Positions 1 through 7,320 of a DNA stretch of 9,687 nt are shown here, piece by piece; position 1 is the first letter of the stretch, and every line of letters begins with the position of its first letter. This DNA is from Candidatus Zixiibacteriota bacterium. GTDB lineage: Bacteria; Zixibacteria; MSB-5A5; JAABVY01. A program made the position numbers and the translations under genes. The stretch spans positions 1 through 9,687 of the forward strand of contig WJIM01000269.1 of the NCBI GenBank assembly GCA_014730285.1, given 5' to 3'. The notes beneath the pieces were generated by a model. The model saw nothing but the letters and a program-made list of their open reading frames with translations, was not told the DNA's origin and searched no databases.

Positions 1-1218
1 GGCATGCTTCCAGATAATTATCTTCTCATAATCCGGATCGCCCTTTAGATTCAAAATCGGCCCCAGTTCCTGCTTCGCGATCTCAGAAAGCCTTTCCTCA
101 TTTTCATTTACAATCTCCTCGTTTTTGGCGCCGCCCAGCATAGTGCGGAAAAGGGCATGACCCTCAGGCGCCTGCTCGGGAAATATTATCGAGGTCCAGA
201 TCGATCCGAGCACATTCATATTCTGGCTGTGCGGAATCAGAAATCCGAAGCCGTCCAGAGGCCGTCCAACCTTTTCCCGCTTATATCCCTGACAAACCAC
301 TGCCAGGCTCGAGTAAGGAATCTGTGAAAGAAGATTGGCAAGTTCGGAGTCAATGGCTTTCAGTAATTCGGAAGATATGTAAGACGGAGTTGAGATTATA
401 AGTTTATCGAACGTATCTTGGCCATCGTCATAATGAATTACATAACGGCCATCATCGTCTCTGCTCATGTTTTTAACCTCTGCCGGGTATTTGATATGTC
501 CTTTCAAGAGCTTTTCCAGATGCTCTATTAAAGTATAGAGGCCGCCTTTGAAGCTTGTCAGATGCCCTGATGGTCCGGCCGGGCCGCCGCCGGATTTGCC
601 TTTGGCCTTAGCCTGCTTTTTCCTTTTGATCATTGCCTTTATCAGACCGCCATGCTCCTTCTCCATCTGCTCCATAACCGGAAAGCATGATCCCAACTCC
701 AATTCACGGGCATCACCGCCATATATACCTGAAACCATAGGATCGATAAGCGTATCGGCCGCCTCACGACCGATTCGGCGTGAGGCAAAATCGTAGATCG
801 ATTCTTCGGAATCATCTTTTTTGGTCGGGACAAACATCTCACCCACAATCCGAATCCTGCCTTTTAATGATAAGAGACCGCTTCCCAGAAATCGCTGCGG
901 CTTGGGATTGATCTCCCAGAGTTTGCCTTTGCGGAATATGAATCTCTTTTCCGATTTGCGGTCAGAGGGGTAGAGCTTATCAGAGAGACCGATTTGATTG
1001 ACGAATTCCAGCGTTAACGGTTCCTTATCCAGAAAGCCGTTAGGGCCCCAGTCAATTATATAGCCGTCTTCGCGAGTGATACCGATTGTGCCGCCAAGAC
1101 GCCTTTCCTTTTCGAAAATCGTGAAATCGGCCTTATCGCCGTACATATTCTTTATAAAAAAACCGGCAGAAAGCCCTGCAATTCCGCCGCCGATAATCGC
1201 TATTTTTGTCCTGCTCAT
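1..1218 (-). CDS. hemG: Protoporphyrinogen/coproporphyrinogen oxidase, HemG/HemY type (3' end outside window)
   Basis: FAD-dependent oxidase that converts protoporphyrinogen IX to protoporphyrin IX (coproporphyrinogen in the alternative pathway). The frame is open from ATG 1218 to base 1, giving 406 residues. The family is usually about 460-480 residues, so roughly the last 60-70 lie beyond the left edge. The N-terminus has the dinucleotide-binding motif IIGGGIAGLSAG (residues 8-18) and an acidic ribose-binding residue near E36 in FEKERRLGG. Further family hallmarks are DGYIIDWGPNGF (51-62), SGIYGGDARELEL (163-175) and SFKGGLYTLIEHLEK (222-236). Residues 196-219 are a Lys/Gly/Pro-rich linker between two conserved blocks. 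The ATG overlaps the hemH stop as ATGA, with a modest GAAGAG site upstream, so translation is probably coupled to hemH. It is the last visible gene of the hemE-N-H-G cluster. The symbol hemY is equally used for this flavoprotein; it is not the small E. coli HemG flavodoxin. Confidence 0.93.
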   Translation of the reverse strand, partial: MSRTKIAIIGGGIAGLSAGFFIKNMYGDKADFTIFEKERRLGGTIGITREDGYIIDWGPNGFLDKEPLTLEFVNQIGLSDKLYPSDRKSEKRFIFRKGKLWEINPKPQRFLGSGLLSLKGRIRIVGEMFVPTKKDDSEESIYDFASRRIGREAADTLIDPMVSGIYGGDARELELGSCFPVMEQMEKEHGGLIKAMIKRKKQAKAKGKSGGGPAGPSGHLTSFKGGLYTLIEHLEKLLKGHIKYPAEVKNMSRDDDGRYVIHYDDGQDTFDKLIISTPSYISSELLKAIDSELANLLSQIPYSSLAVVCQGYKREKVGRPLDGFGFLIPHSQNMNVLGSIWTSIIFPEQAPEGHALFRTMLGGAKNEEIVNENEERLSEIAKQELGPILNLKGDPDYEKIIIWKHA

Positions 1219-2198
1219 TTCAAATGCTCTTCAATATAATTGGCCATAAACTCAATAAAACTGTCATCATCATTAAAAACATTTGCGCGCACAAATGTTT
1301 CCACTCCGGCCTTTTTTGCAATCCCGGCCAGCTCGATATCGAGCTCGTAGAGCGTTTCTATATGATCGCAGACAAAGCCTATCGGCATCACCAGAAGCTG
1401 CTTTATGCCCTGCCTCGCAACGTCCTGAACCGTTTCGATCGTCGAAGGCTTCATCCATTTGACCGGGCCGATCTTGCTCTGAAAAGCTATAGTATAATTC
1501 TCAACCGGAAAACGCCGCAGAATCAGGTACACGGTCCTGCTGACATGCATGCCGTACGGATCGCCCTGTTCGATTAGCTTCTGAGGAAGAGCGTGAGCTG
1601 TGAAAATCACATGATAGGGCTTTGATGTGTCGATTTTCTGCATCGCCCTCTCCAGCATATCCACACTGCTTTCTATATAGCCCCGATGCTCATAGAAAGG
1701 CGGCATTGTAACCAATTTCCCGGCAAGCTTGAGCATACGATTGGCAGTTGCGAGATCACTATAGATGCTTCCCAGCGTGGCCTTGGAATACTGCGGGTAT
1801 AAAGGAAATGCCAGAATCCGGTCGAGATTAATCGTACTCAATTCGGCCAGCGCCTCTCCGATGGCTGGCTCGGAATAGCTGTAGGCTGTCCGGAAAACCA
1901 TATTATTATCCCGCTCAGAAAGCTTCTTGCCGGTCTTTTCGGCCTGAAGCGCGGTCCACTGCTTCAAAGGCGATCCACCGCCGATTGCCTGGTAGTGCTT
2001 TTTCACTTTAGGCGATCTGAAGGTTGAGATCATGAATGCCAGAAATGTCCTGAAGAGCTTTGATTTTTCAATTATATGCGGATCGAGAAAAAGATTGCGA
2101 ATAAAGCCGCGAACCTCACCGAGATTCTCGGGGCCTCCCATATTAATCAGCAAAACCCCGGCGCGAAGGTCAGGCTTGCCTTTTGATTTACCGCTCAA
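1215..2198 (-). CDS. hemH: Ferrochelatase
   Basis: Inserts Fe2+ into protoporphyrin IX (or coproporphyrin III in the alternative route), the last or next-to-last step of heme synthesis, normally at the inner face of the membrane. The 327-residue protein is of normal length for a bacterial ferrochelatase. It shows the N-terminal LLINMGGPENL (16-26), FPLYPQYS (131-138), FTAHALPQ with metal-site H202, FQSKIGPVKWMKPS (239-252) and the signature PIGFVCDHIETLYELDIE (272-289) with E281. H202 and E281 correspond to the conserved His/Glu pair of the family. There is no C-terminal Cys cluster, so no [2Fe-2S] centre as in animal enzymes. The start is TTG at 2198, preceded at 8 bases by GGGGAGGA (2207-2214). 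No in-frame ATG fits better. The gene starts 23 bases after the hemN stop and its own stop overlaps the start of the next oxidase gene. Confidence 0.96.
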   Translation of the reverse strand: MSGKSKGKPDLRAGVLLINMGGPENLGEVRGFIRNLFLDPHIIEKSKLFRTFLAFMISTFRSPKVKKHYQAIGGGSPLKQWTALQAEKTGKKLSERDNNMVFRTAYSYSEPAIGEALAELSTINLDRILAFPLYPQYSKATLGSIYSDLATANRMLKLAGKLVTMPPFYEHRGYIESSVDMLERAMQKIDTSKPYHVIFTAHALPQKLIEQGDPYGMHVSRTVYLILRRFPVENYTIAFQSKIGPVKWMKPSTIETVQDVARQGIKQLLVMPIGFVCDHIETLYELDIELAGIAKKAGVETFVRANVFNDDDSFIEFMANYIEEHLK

Positions 2199-2206
2199 CT
2201 CGGATG

Positions 2207-2214
2207 TCCTCCCC
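2207..2214 (-). promoter_or_regulatory. Strong ribosome binding site deciding the hemH TTG start
   Basis: On the minus strand GGGGAGGA lies 8 bases before TTG 2198, inside the 23-base hemN-hemH gap. It is a near-ideal Shine-Dalgarno match and supports TTG as the true start of hemH. Confidence 0.75.
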
Positions 2215-2221
2215 GGTCCTT

Positions 2222-3604
2222 TTATACGGTGCGTGAAAATTTAACTTTTAGATCGCTGTTCTTAAGATACGCGTCGAAGGCCATAGCAATATTGCGTATA
2301 AAGATCTTGCCCATATCAGTTAATTCATAGACATTCTCATTTCGATTCAATAAGCCGTCATCTTCAAATATCTTTAATGCCTCCAGCGCATCCTCAAAGT
2401 ATTCATCGAATTTAATACTGAATTTACTCTCTAATTCAGAAATATCAATTTTAAAATTGCACATCAGGTCGGAAATAAGATTTTGCCGGAGGATATCATC
2501 CTCGGAAAGTCTCATGCCGCGGTAAACGGCAAAACGATCTTCCTCGATCCTCTTTTCATATTCTGCGAGCGTAGATAAGTTCTGGGCAAAAGAGCGGTCG
2601 ACATACGATATGGAGGACATGCCGAATCCAAGCCAGTCCTCTGCCGCCCTGACAGTATAGCCCATAAAATTGCGCCTCAGCTTTCCCTCAGCCTGTGCCT
2701 TGGCAAGCTCGTCCTGAGGCAGTACGAAATGATCCATACCGATCAGCTTATAACCGCTTTCCAGAAACATCTCGCGCGCGGTTAAAAAGAGCTGCAGCTT
2801 CTCCGCCGGGGATGGGAGGTCCTCGGGCTTTATCAACCTTTGATGGGGTTTGCTGTCGGGGAGATAGGCAAAATTATAGAGCGCAATCCGATCCGGCCGG
2901 AGTTCGATAGTTTTCTCAACGGTCGATTTCAGAACATCAAGTGTCTGCTGTGGAAGACCGTAAATAAGATCAAAATTGACACCCTCAAAACCCTCGCTGC
3001 GGCAATATTTATAAAGATCGATAGTCTTCTTCTCGTCCTGATTGCGGCCGATAGCGGCCTGAATATCGGCACTGAAATCCTGCACGCCGAACGACAGCCT
3101 GCTAAAGCCCAGTGATTTTAAAAGCTGTACCCGCTTGTCATCCGTTACACGCGGATCGAGCTCGATCGAGATTTCAGCTTTTTCAGAGAATTCGAATCGG
3201 TTGGAGAAAATCTCGAATGCCTTAATTGTGCTCTCATTACTCAGACATGACGGCGTCCCGCCGCCCCAGTGAAACTGCGAAACCTTTCGGCGCTCGGCAA
3301 GAGACTTCACGGCCATCGTGAGCTCTTTGTCCACAAAATCAAGGTAAGATAAATGCGTATCCTCTTTCTTTAGAGTAGTTGTATTGCATCCGCAAAACCA
3401 GCATCTTTTGCGGCAGAAAGGTATGTGCAAATACAATGAAAGCGGTTCGTCCGGCAGTTCCGAAGCATTTCTTAATGCCCGGATATACTGCTCATGTCCA
3501 AAATCATCTTTCCAGACCGGCACCATAGGATAGCTGGTATAACGCGGCCCGGGACGATCATATTTTTTCAGCAGTTTTTCAAGGTTGGAGTTGTCAGCCA
3601 CCAT
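2222..3604 (-). CDS. hemN: Oxygen-independent coproporphyrinogen III dehydrogenase (radical SAM)
   Basis: Decarboxylates the two propionate side chains of coproporphyrinogen III to vinyl groups, giving protoporphyrinogen IX without O2. Counting from ATG 3604 (460 residues), the [4Fe-4S]/SAM cysteine motif is C64-x3-C68-x2-C71-x-C73 in HIPFCRKRCWFCGCN. The SAM-binding GGGTP is at 113-117 and SIELDPR at 145-151. True HemN, rather than the look-alike HemW chaperone, is indicated by YDRPGPRYTSYP (15-26), the GMDHF block (288-292) and a C-terminal FSRTV matching the E. coli FSRVI end. The frame opens at GTG 3610, overlapping the hemE stop as GTGA. That GTG lies inside the Shine-Dalgarno site (AGGTGAT, 3606-3612), so ATG 3604 (2 bases after the hemE stop) or GTG 3601 is more likely. 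It sits between hemE and hemH in the operon. No oxygen-dependent hemF is seen in the window. Confidence 0.96.
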   Translation of the reverse strand: MVADNSNLEKLLKKYDRPGPRYTSYPMVPVWKDDFGHEQYIRALRNASELPDEPLSLYLHIPFCRKRCWFCGCNTTTLKKEDTHLSYLDFVDKELTMAVKSLAERRKVSQFHWGGGTPSCLSNESTIKAFEIFSNRFEFSEKAEISIELDPRVTDDKRVQLLKSLGFSRLSFGVQDFSADIQAAIGRNQDEKKTIDLYKYCRSEGFEGVNFDLIYGLPQQTLDVLKSTVEKTIELRPDRIALYNFAYLPDSKPHQRLIKPEDLPSPAEKLQLFLTAREMFLESGYKLIGMDHFVLPQDELAKAQAEGKLRRNFMGYTVRAAEDWLGFGMSSISYVDRSFAQNLSTLAEYEKRIEEDRFAVYRGMRLSEDDILRQNLISDLMCNFKIDISELESKFSIKFDEYFEDALEALKIFEDDGLLNRNENVYELTDMGKIFIRNIAMAFDAYLKNSDLKVKFSRTV

Positions 3605-3605
3605 T

Positions 3606-3615
3606 ATCACCTCTC
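3606..3615 (-). promoter_or_regulatory. Ribosome binding site of hemN overlapping the hemE stop
   Basis: GAGAGGTGAT on the minus strand matches the anti-Shine-Dalgarno sequence over AGGTGAT and contains the hemE TGA stop (3607-3609). It places ATG 3604 or GTG 3601 as the start and argues against GTG 3610. The arrangement suggests coupling of hemN translation to termination on hemE. Confidence 0.65.
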
Positions 3616-4680
3616 GAACGCGTGAACTGTCTCCACCACAGCCTTGACATTCTCAGGCGGAGTATCGGGAAGAACACCGTGTCCCAGATTGAAAATATAT
3701 CCGGGGTAATCCCTCATATCTTCGAGTATCTGTCTGGCTCTTTCAATTACCTTTTGCCTGGGGCCGAGCATGAGATTGGGATTTAGATTTCCCTGCACTA
3801 TCTTGGGATTCAAGCGCTTCGAAACCTCTTTCAAATCGCTTTTCCAGTCAACACAAAAGCTCGTGGTTTTCATAGCAGATACATTATCTATCAGGTGATT
3901 TGAACTGCGTATGAAGATGCCATTTGGAATATTGGACTCGTTTAAGCCATTGATAATGTAATCCAGATAGGGTTTTTCCCAGACCTCGAATTCCCGGGCG
4001 GAAAGCTCTCCGGCGAAGGTATCGAAAAGCTGGACATAATCGGCCCCCGCCTCAACCTGCATTTTCAAATAGTCCAGGCTGATTTCCGAAAGCACCTGCA
4101 AGATAGCATGGGTTTCCTCGGGATAGTTCATCATATACCTGTAAGGCTTGAAAAACCCGCGTGCACCCTGCACACCGCAAAGGAAACAGAATATCGTAAA
4201 CGGAGCCCCGCAAAATCCTATCATGGGAATATCCGGTCCCAGACATCGTTGGGCTCCGGCAATAGCATCCCCCACAAAGCTCAAATGATTCGCAGCATCA
4301 TACTTCTTGAATTTGGCCGCCTGGTCTCGTTCCGTCAGATACGGATCGATTTTCGGACCCGGCTCATAGGTCAGCTTGAAGCCGAACGGCTCGATTACGA
4401 ACAGTATATCCGAGAATACAATCGCGGCATCCAGATCAAACATATTAACCGGCGTACAGGTAACATCAGCGGCGACCCCGGGAGTCTTGCAAATTTCCTC
4501 GAATGAATGCCTGCTTCTGACCTCGCGATACTCTTTCATATACCGCCCCGCCTGACGCATCATCCAAACCGGAGTGCGGGAGGTCAAGCGGCCTTCAAGA
4601 TTGGCCAGAAACAGCTCTCGTTTGGTCATTTTATCGGTCGTTGCAATACCCTCTCTTTTTGTATCACTGTAATCACTCAT
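3607..4680 (-). CDS. hemE: Uroporphyrinogen III decarboxylase
   Basis: Cytoplasmic, cofactor-free enzyme that removes four carboxyl groups from uroporphyrinogen III to give coproporphyrinogen III, the substrate of HemN. The 357-residue product has the signature PVWMMRQAGRYMKEYRE (37-53) with R42 and R46, FSDIL with catalytic D91, the second signature GFCGAPFT (155-162), VQGNLNP (295-301) and the C-terminal NLGHGVLPDTPPENVKAVVE with H334. The position of the usual active-site Tyr (human Y164) reads Phe (F166), and that of human S219 reads Thr (T221), by hand alignment. ATG 4680 gives a 17-residue extension over typical family members and has no Shine-Dalgarno site. Met18 (ATG 4629, MTKRELFLANLEGR) coincides with the usual family start, so the true start is open. 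It is the first gene of the heme operon, behind its own terminator-promoter gap. Confidence 0.95.
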   Translation of the reverse strand: MSDYSDTKREGIATTDKMTKRELFLANLEGRLTSRTPVWMMRQAGRYMKEYREVRSRHSFEEICKTPGVAADVTCTPVNMFDLDAAIVFSDILFVIEPFGFKLTYEPGPKIDPYLTERDQAAKFKKYDAANHLSFVGDAIAGAQRCLGPDIPMIGFCGAPFTIFCFLCGVQGARGFFKPYRYMMNYPEETHAILQVLSEISLDYLKMQVEAGADYVQLFDTFAGELSAREFEVWEKPYLDYIINGLNESNIPNGIFIRSSNHLIDNVSAMKTTSFCVDWKSDLKEVSKRLNPKIVQGNLNPNLMLGPRQKVIERARQILEDMRDYPGYIFNLGHGVLPDTPPENVKAVVETVHAFER

Positions 4681-4690
4681 AGAACCAGCA

Positions 4691-4719
4691 AGTATATAAA
4701 TTTCATTCTTATAAGTCTA
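4691..4719 (-). promoter_or_regulatory. Probable sigma70-type promoter of the heme operon
   Basis: On the minus strand TAGACT (4714-4719, 4 of 6 to TTGACA) is followed after 17 bases by TATACT (4691-4696, 5 of 6 to TATAAT). Transcription would begin near 4684, only about four bases before ATG 4680. This means either a nearly leaderless hemE mRNA or use of the downstream ATG 4629. Position between the upstream terminator and hemE supports the call. The -35 match is only moderate. Confidence 0.5.
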
Positions 4720-4793
4720 CATAAACCGTTATTTTTTAAACTGGCTAAGGCGGGCAATAGTTTCATTAAAGGCCGCTTTAACCCTATTAAACT

Positions 4794-4826
4794 AAAAGGG
4801 AAAGCGCTTTGGCGCTTTCCCTTTTT
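4794..4826 (-). terminator. Rho-independent terminator of the sigma factor gene
   Basis: A perfect 14-base-pair inverted repeat (left arm 4794-4807, right arm 4812-4825) with a four-base loop. The stem carries GGGAAAGCGC and its complement. It begins 23 bases after the sigma factor stop and ends in a T-run on the minus strand. Because the arms begin with A-runs, both strands have a T-tract and the element could terminate in either direction. It isolates the heme operon from the htrA-sigma unit. Confidence 0.88.
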
Positions 4827-4848
4827 ACAATAGGAATATTCAATTTTC

Positions 4849-5703
4849 TCAGTTAAGATAGGCCCTTAAGGAACGCGAACGGGAGGCGTGTCTCAAACGC
4901 CTGATCGCTTTTTCCTTAATCTGTCTTACCCTTTCACGCGTTAACGAAAAGCGGGCACCAATTTCCTCCAATGTTAATGCCTTTTCATGATTAAGGCCAA
5001 AATATAGATTGATGACCTCCGCTTCCCTTGGTGTTAAAGTGTGCAGGGCTTTTTCAATTTCAGTCATGAGCGACTGGCTGAGGAGGGCCTCGTCCGGCGA
5101 GGGCTGATATTCATCCTCGAGCACATCGATCAGACTGTTGTCTTCCGATGAGGAAAAGGGTGCATCCAATGAGAGATGTGTATTGGATATCTTCAGCGTA
5201 TCGGTAACCTCCGAGGCTGTAAGAGCCAGCTCATTGGCAATCTCGTCGGCCGACGGCTCGCGCCCGTACTCCTGCTCCAGAGATGAGGAAATCTTGCCGA
5301 TTTTATGCAAGGTCCCCACCCGGTTAAGGGGCAGACGCACAATTCGGGACTGCTCCGCCAATGCCTGCAGGATTGCCTGTCTGATCCACCAAACGGCATA
5401 GGAAATGAACTTGAAACCACGAGTCTCATCGAATCTCTTGGCGGCCTTGATCAATCCTATGTTTCCCTCGTTAATAAGATCCGCCAGCGAGAGACCCTGA
5501 TTCTGGTACTGCTTGGCAACTGACACGACAAACCTGAGGTTCGCCTTGGTCAGTTTTTCCAACGCCAATTCGTCTCCCTGGTGAATTCGCTTGGCAAGCG
5601 AGACCTCCTCATCAGGAGTTAAAAGCGGGGTCTCGCCAATCTCCTGAAGGTAGAGGTCTAATGACCTGTCCTCATCGCGATACTTTCTTGACTGCCTTGG
5701 CAA
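4849..5703 (-). CDS. rpoD: RNA polymerase primary-type sigma factor (sigma70/RpoD, no region 1.1)
   Basis: Directs RNA polymerase to -35/-10 promoters. The 284-residue protein holds region 1.2 (about 14-47, LDLYLQEIGETPLLTPDEE), region 2 (about 48-120, ANLRFVVSVAKQYQNQG, DLINEGNIGLIKAA, and FDETRGFKFISYAVWWIRQA at 91-110 for -10 binding and melting), region 3 (about 118-195) and region 4 (about 212-284). Region 4 includes the -35-binding helix-turn-helix LTLEEIGARFSLTRERVRQI. Region 1.1 and the non-conserved insert of proteobacterial RpoD are absent. Length and motifs match the short RpoD of Bacteroidota/Chlorobi, so it is probably the housekeeping factor. A group 2 paralogue cannot be excluded from one window. 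The start is TTG 5703 behind GGAGGAAGG. The nearest Met is far inside region 4, so the ATG-only alternative would destroy the protein. It lies 60 bases after htrA and ends at a strong terminator. Confidence 0.93.
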   Translation of the reverse strand: MPRQSRKYRDEDRSLDLYLQEIGETPLLTPDEEVSLAKRIHQGDELALEKLTKANLRFVVSVAKQYQNQGLSLADLINEGNIGLIKAAKRFDETRGFKFISYAVWWIRQAILQALAEQSRIVRLPLNRVGTLHKIGKISSSLEQEYGREPSADEIANELALTASEVTDTLKISNTHLSLDAPFSSSEDNSLIDVLEDEYQPSPDEALLSQSLMTEIEKALHTLTPREAEVINLYFGLNHEKALTLEEIGARFSLTRERVRQIKEKAIRRLRHASRSRSLRAYLN

Positions 5704-5711
5704 AAGTGCTA

Positions 5712-5721
5712 CCTTCCTCCT
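5712..5721 (-). promoter_or_regulatory. Ribosome binding site deciding the sigma factor TTG start
   Basis: A purine-rich AGGAGGAAGG on the minus strand lies 8 bases before TTG 5703 (12 bases counted from the GGAGG core). No in-frame ATG or GTG lies between this site and the conserved region 1.2, so TTG is the most credible start. Confidence 0.65.
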
Positions 5722-5763
5722 ATTGATTTTGGTTGAAATGATTTATTGTGATATTTGAATTAT

Positions 5764-7290
5764 TTACTGCTTTAATGCAACGTAACCGATATTCCCGTTT
5801 AAGTCAAAAATATAGAAAGCTATTGCCTTCTCACGATCTTGAAGCTCATTAGATATACGTACAAAATCCTCCTTTGAACGGATATCTCTGAAATCAATTT
5901 TGGTGATGATCGTACCGGGAACGATGTTCTTCAGGTATGCCGGCGAACCCGACTCGACATCGGTTACTATAACCCCCTGATGATAATCGACTTCAAACTG
6001 ACGGGCCAGATTGGGAGTAGATGTCTCCACCGCCATGCCCAGCCATGAAGCCTGTTCTTCTGAATCGATATCCGGGCTGCCCTGATTAGGAAACATCTGC
6101 CCCTGAGACTGAGCCAGACTCATATCGCGGTCTCCAAGGATAATGCTTACATTTTTCTTTCTTCCATCGCGGTTGATCGTTAAATCCACCTTATCTCCCA
6201 TTTTCCGTTCGGCAACCATCAACCTGAAGGTATACAGATCGGAAACATCCTTTCCATTAAAATCCAAAACTATGTCATTGGGCTCGAGTCCGCCCGCATC
6301 AGCAGGCGATCCGGGAATAACATCCGCAATTCTGACCCCGGATTCTTCATTAATTCCAGAAGCCTCGCGCTGATCCTGAGTCAGCTCCGACAGCATAACG
6401 CCCAGCCAGCCGCGGGAAACCTTGCCCTCTTCAATCAGGTCGGAGGCCACAATACGGGCGAGATTGGAGGGAATCGCAAAGCCGATTCCAACCGAACCGC
6501 GGTTGGGGCTGGCAATGGCCGAATTGATACCGATCGCCTCGCCCTTGAGATTTACTAGCGGCCCACCCGAATTCCCGGGATTAATCGAAGCATCGGTCTG
6601 AATATAATCCTGATATTCCGGTGTATCCGATCCGAACCTGAGATCACGGCGGCTCTTGGCCGAGACCACACCAACCGTAACGGTACGGTCAAGCCCCTGC
6701 TCGGGGAACGGATTGCCGATTGCAATAACCCAGTCACCAACGCGGATATCATCCGAATTACCCAGTTCAATAAAGGGCAGGCTGTCGCGCGCATCGATCT
6801 TGACCACCGCCAGATCTGTCTGCGGATCGGTACCGATCAGATTCGCTTCAAAGGTACGATCATCGGACAGCGTAACAGTAATTTTTTCACCGCCCTGTAC
6901 TACATGGTTATTGGTGATTACATATCCGTCCGGCCTGATAACGAAACCGGAGCCGTATGACGAAACACGCGGCGGAAGGCCGAAAAAGCGCCTCCACATC
7001 GGATCCATATTCCTGGCGCTGGGATTCTCACCTTCGGCATAAATATTCACAACAGCATCACGTGTCTTATCCACAACAGCAACAAAAGGTGATTCGCCCT
7101 CCTCGGTTACCGGATATTCCCTCTGCGAGGCTACAGGTAAAACCGAGGCTCCGGCATTATCCCAATTATAACTGGCTTTCTTAGGTATGAAGAACTGCGT
7201 GGATACAATTCCCAGCCCTAAGATAAATACAGCTGAAATAAAAAAGACTATGATGCCCCTGAGATAGTGACTGCTATTGTTGTCCCGCAA
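5764..7290 (-). CDS. HtrA/Deg-family serine protease, membrane-anchored, two PDZ domains
   Basis: Envelope protease/chaperone that degrades misfolded exported proteins. Counting from TTG 7290 (508 residues), a hydrophobic segment at about 12-32 (GIIVFFISAVFILGLGIVS), with no clear cleavage site, should anchor the protein with the rest outside the cytoplasm. The trypsin-like domain (about 68-290) carries the triad H129 (ITNNHVV), D159 (TDLAVVKID) and S241 (NPGNSGGPLV). PDZ1 is about 294-386 (RGWLGV...DIVLDFNGKDV) and PDZ2 about 416-498 (WLGMAVE...IITKIDFRDI). Two PDZ domains resemble DegP/DegQ, while the anchor recalls DegS. Family orthology is not resolved, so no symbol is given. The frame extends to ATG 7305, but that codon has no Shine-Dalgarno site and lies about 9 bases from the predicted transcription start. 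TTG 7290 has GGAGGAG just upstream. The sigma factor gene follows after 60 bases and may be co-transcribed. Confidence 0.94.
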   Translation of the reverse strand: MRDNNSSHYLRGIIVFFISAVFILGLGIVSTQFFIPKKASYNWDNAGASVLPVASQREYPVTEEGESPFVAVVDKTRDAVVNIYAEGENPSARNMDPMWRRFFGLPPRVSSYGSGFVIRPDGYVITNNHVVQGGEKITVTLSDDRTFEANLIGTDPQTDLAVVKIDARDSLPFIELGNSDDIRVGDWVIAIGNPFPEQGLDRTVTVGVVSAKSRRDLRFGSDTPEYQDYIQTDASINPGNSGGPLVNLKGEAIGINSAIASPNRGSVGIGFAIPSNLARIVASDLIEEGKVSRGWLGVMLSELTQDQREASGINEESGVRIADVIPGSPADAGGLEPNDIVLDFNGKDVSDLYTFRLMVAERKMGDKVDLTINRDGRKKNVSIILGDRDMSLAQSQGQMFPNQGSPDIDSEEQASWLGMAVETSTPNLARQFEVDYHQGVIVTDVESGSPAYLKNIVPGTIITKIDFRDIRSKEDFVRISNELQDREKAIAFYIFDLNGNIGYVALKQ

Positions 7291-7294
7291 GCCG

Positions 7295-7301
7295 CTCCTC
7301 C
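7295..7301 (-). promoter_or_regulatory. Ribosome binding site supporting htrA start at TTG 7290
   Basis: GGAGGAG on the minus strand, with its GGAGG core 6 bases before TTG 7290. It lies inside the five-codon extension that would be created by ATG 7305, so it only makes sense as a ribosome binding site if TTG is the start. Confidence 0.6.
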
Positions 7302-7320
7302 GCATAGTTTAGAAACAAGT

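Noticed and set aside
607..633. Lys/Gly/Pro-rich stretch in HemG/HemY as a possible frameshift or insertion
   Set aside because: The frame stays open and both flanking blocks (GGLIKAM and SFKGGL) are in phase. Variable linkers at this place are ordinary in the family.
548..848. Short open frames on both strands within the first kilobase
   Set aside because: The continuous HemG/HemY frame from 1218 to base 1 explains the region. These short frames overlap it in other phases and lack motifs.
1206..1577. Plus-strand open frame of 123 codons opposite hemH
   Set aside because: It lies entirely opposite a strongly conserved ferrochelatase frame, has no recognisable motifs and reads as an antisense shadow.
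5704..5763. A separate promoter in the htrA-sigma gap
   Set aside because: AT-rich boxes occur but no -35/-10 pair at 16-18 bases has a convincing match.
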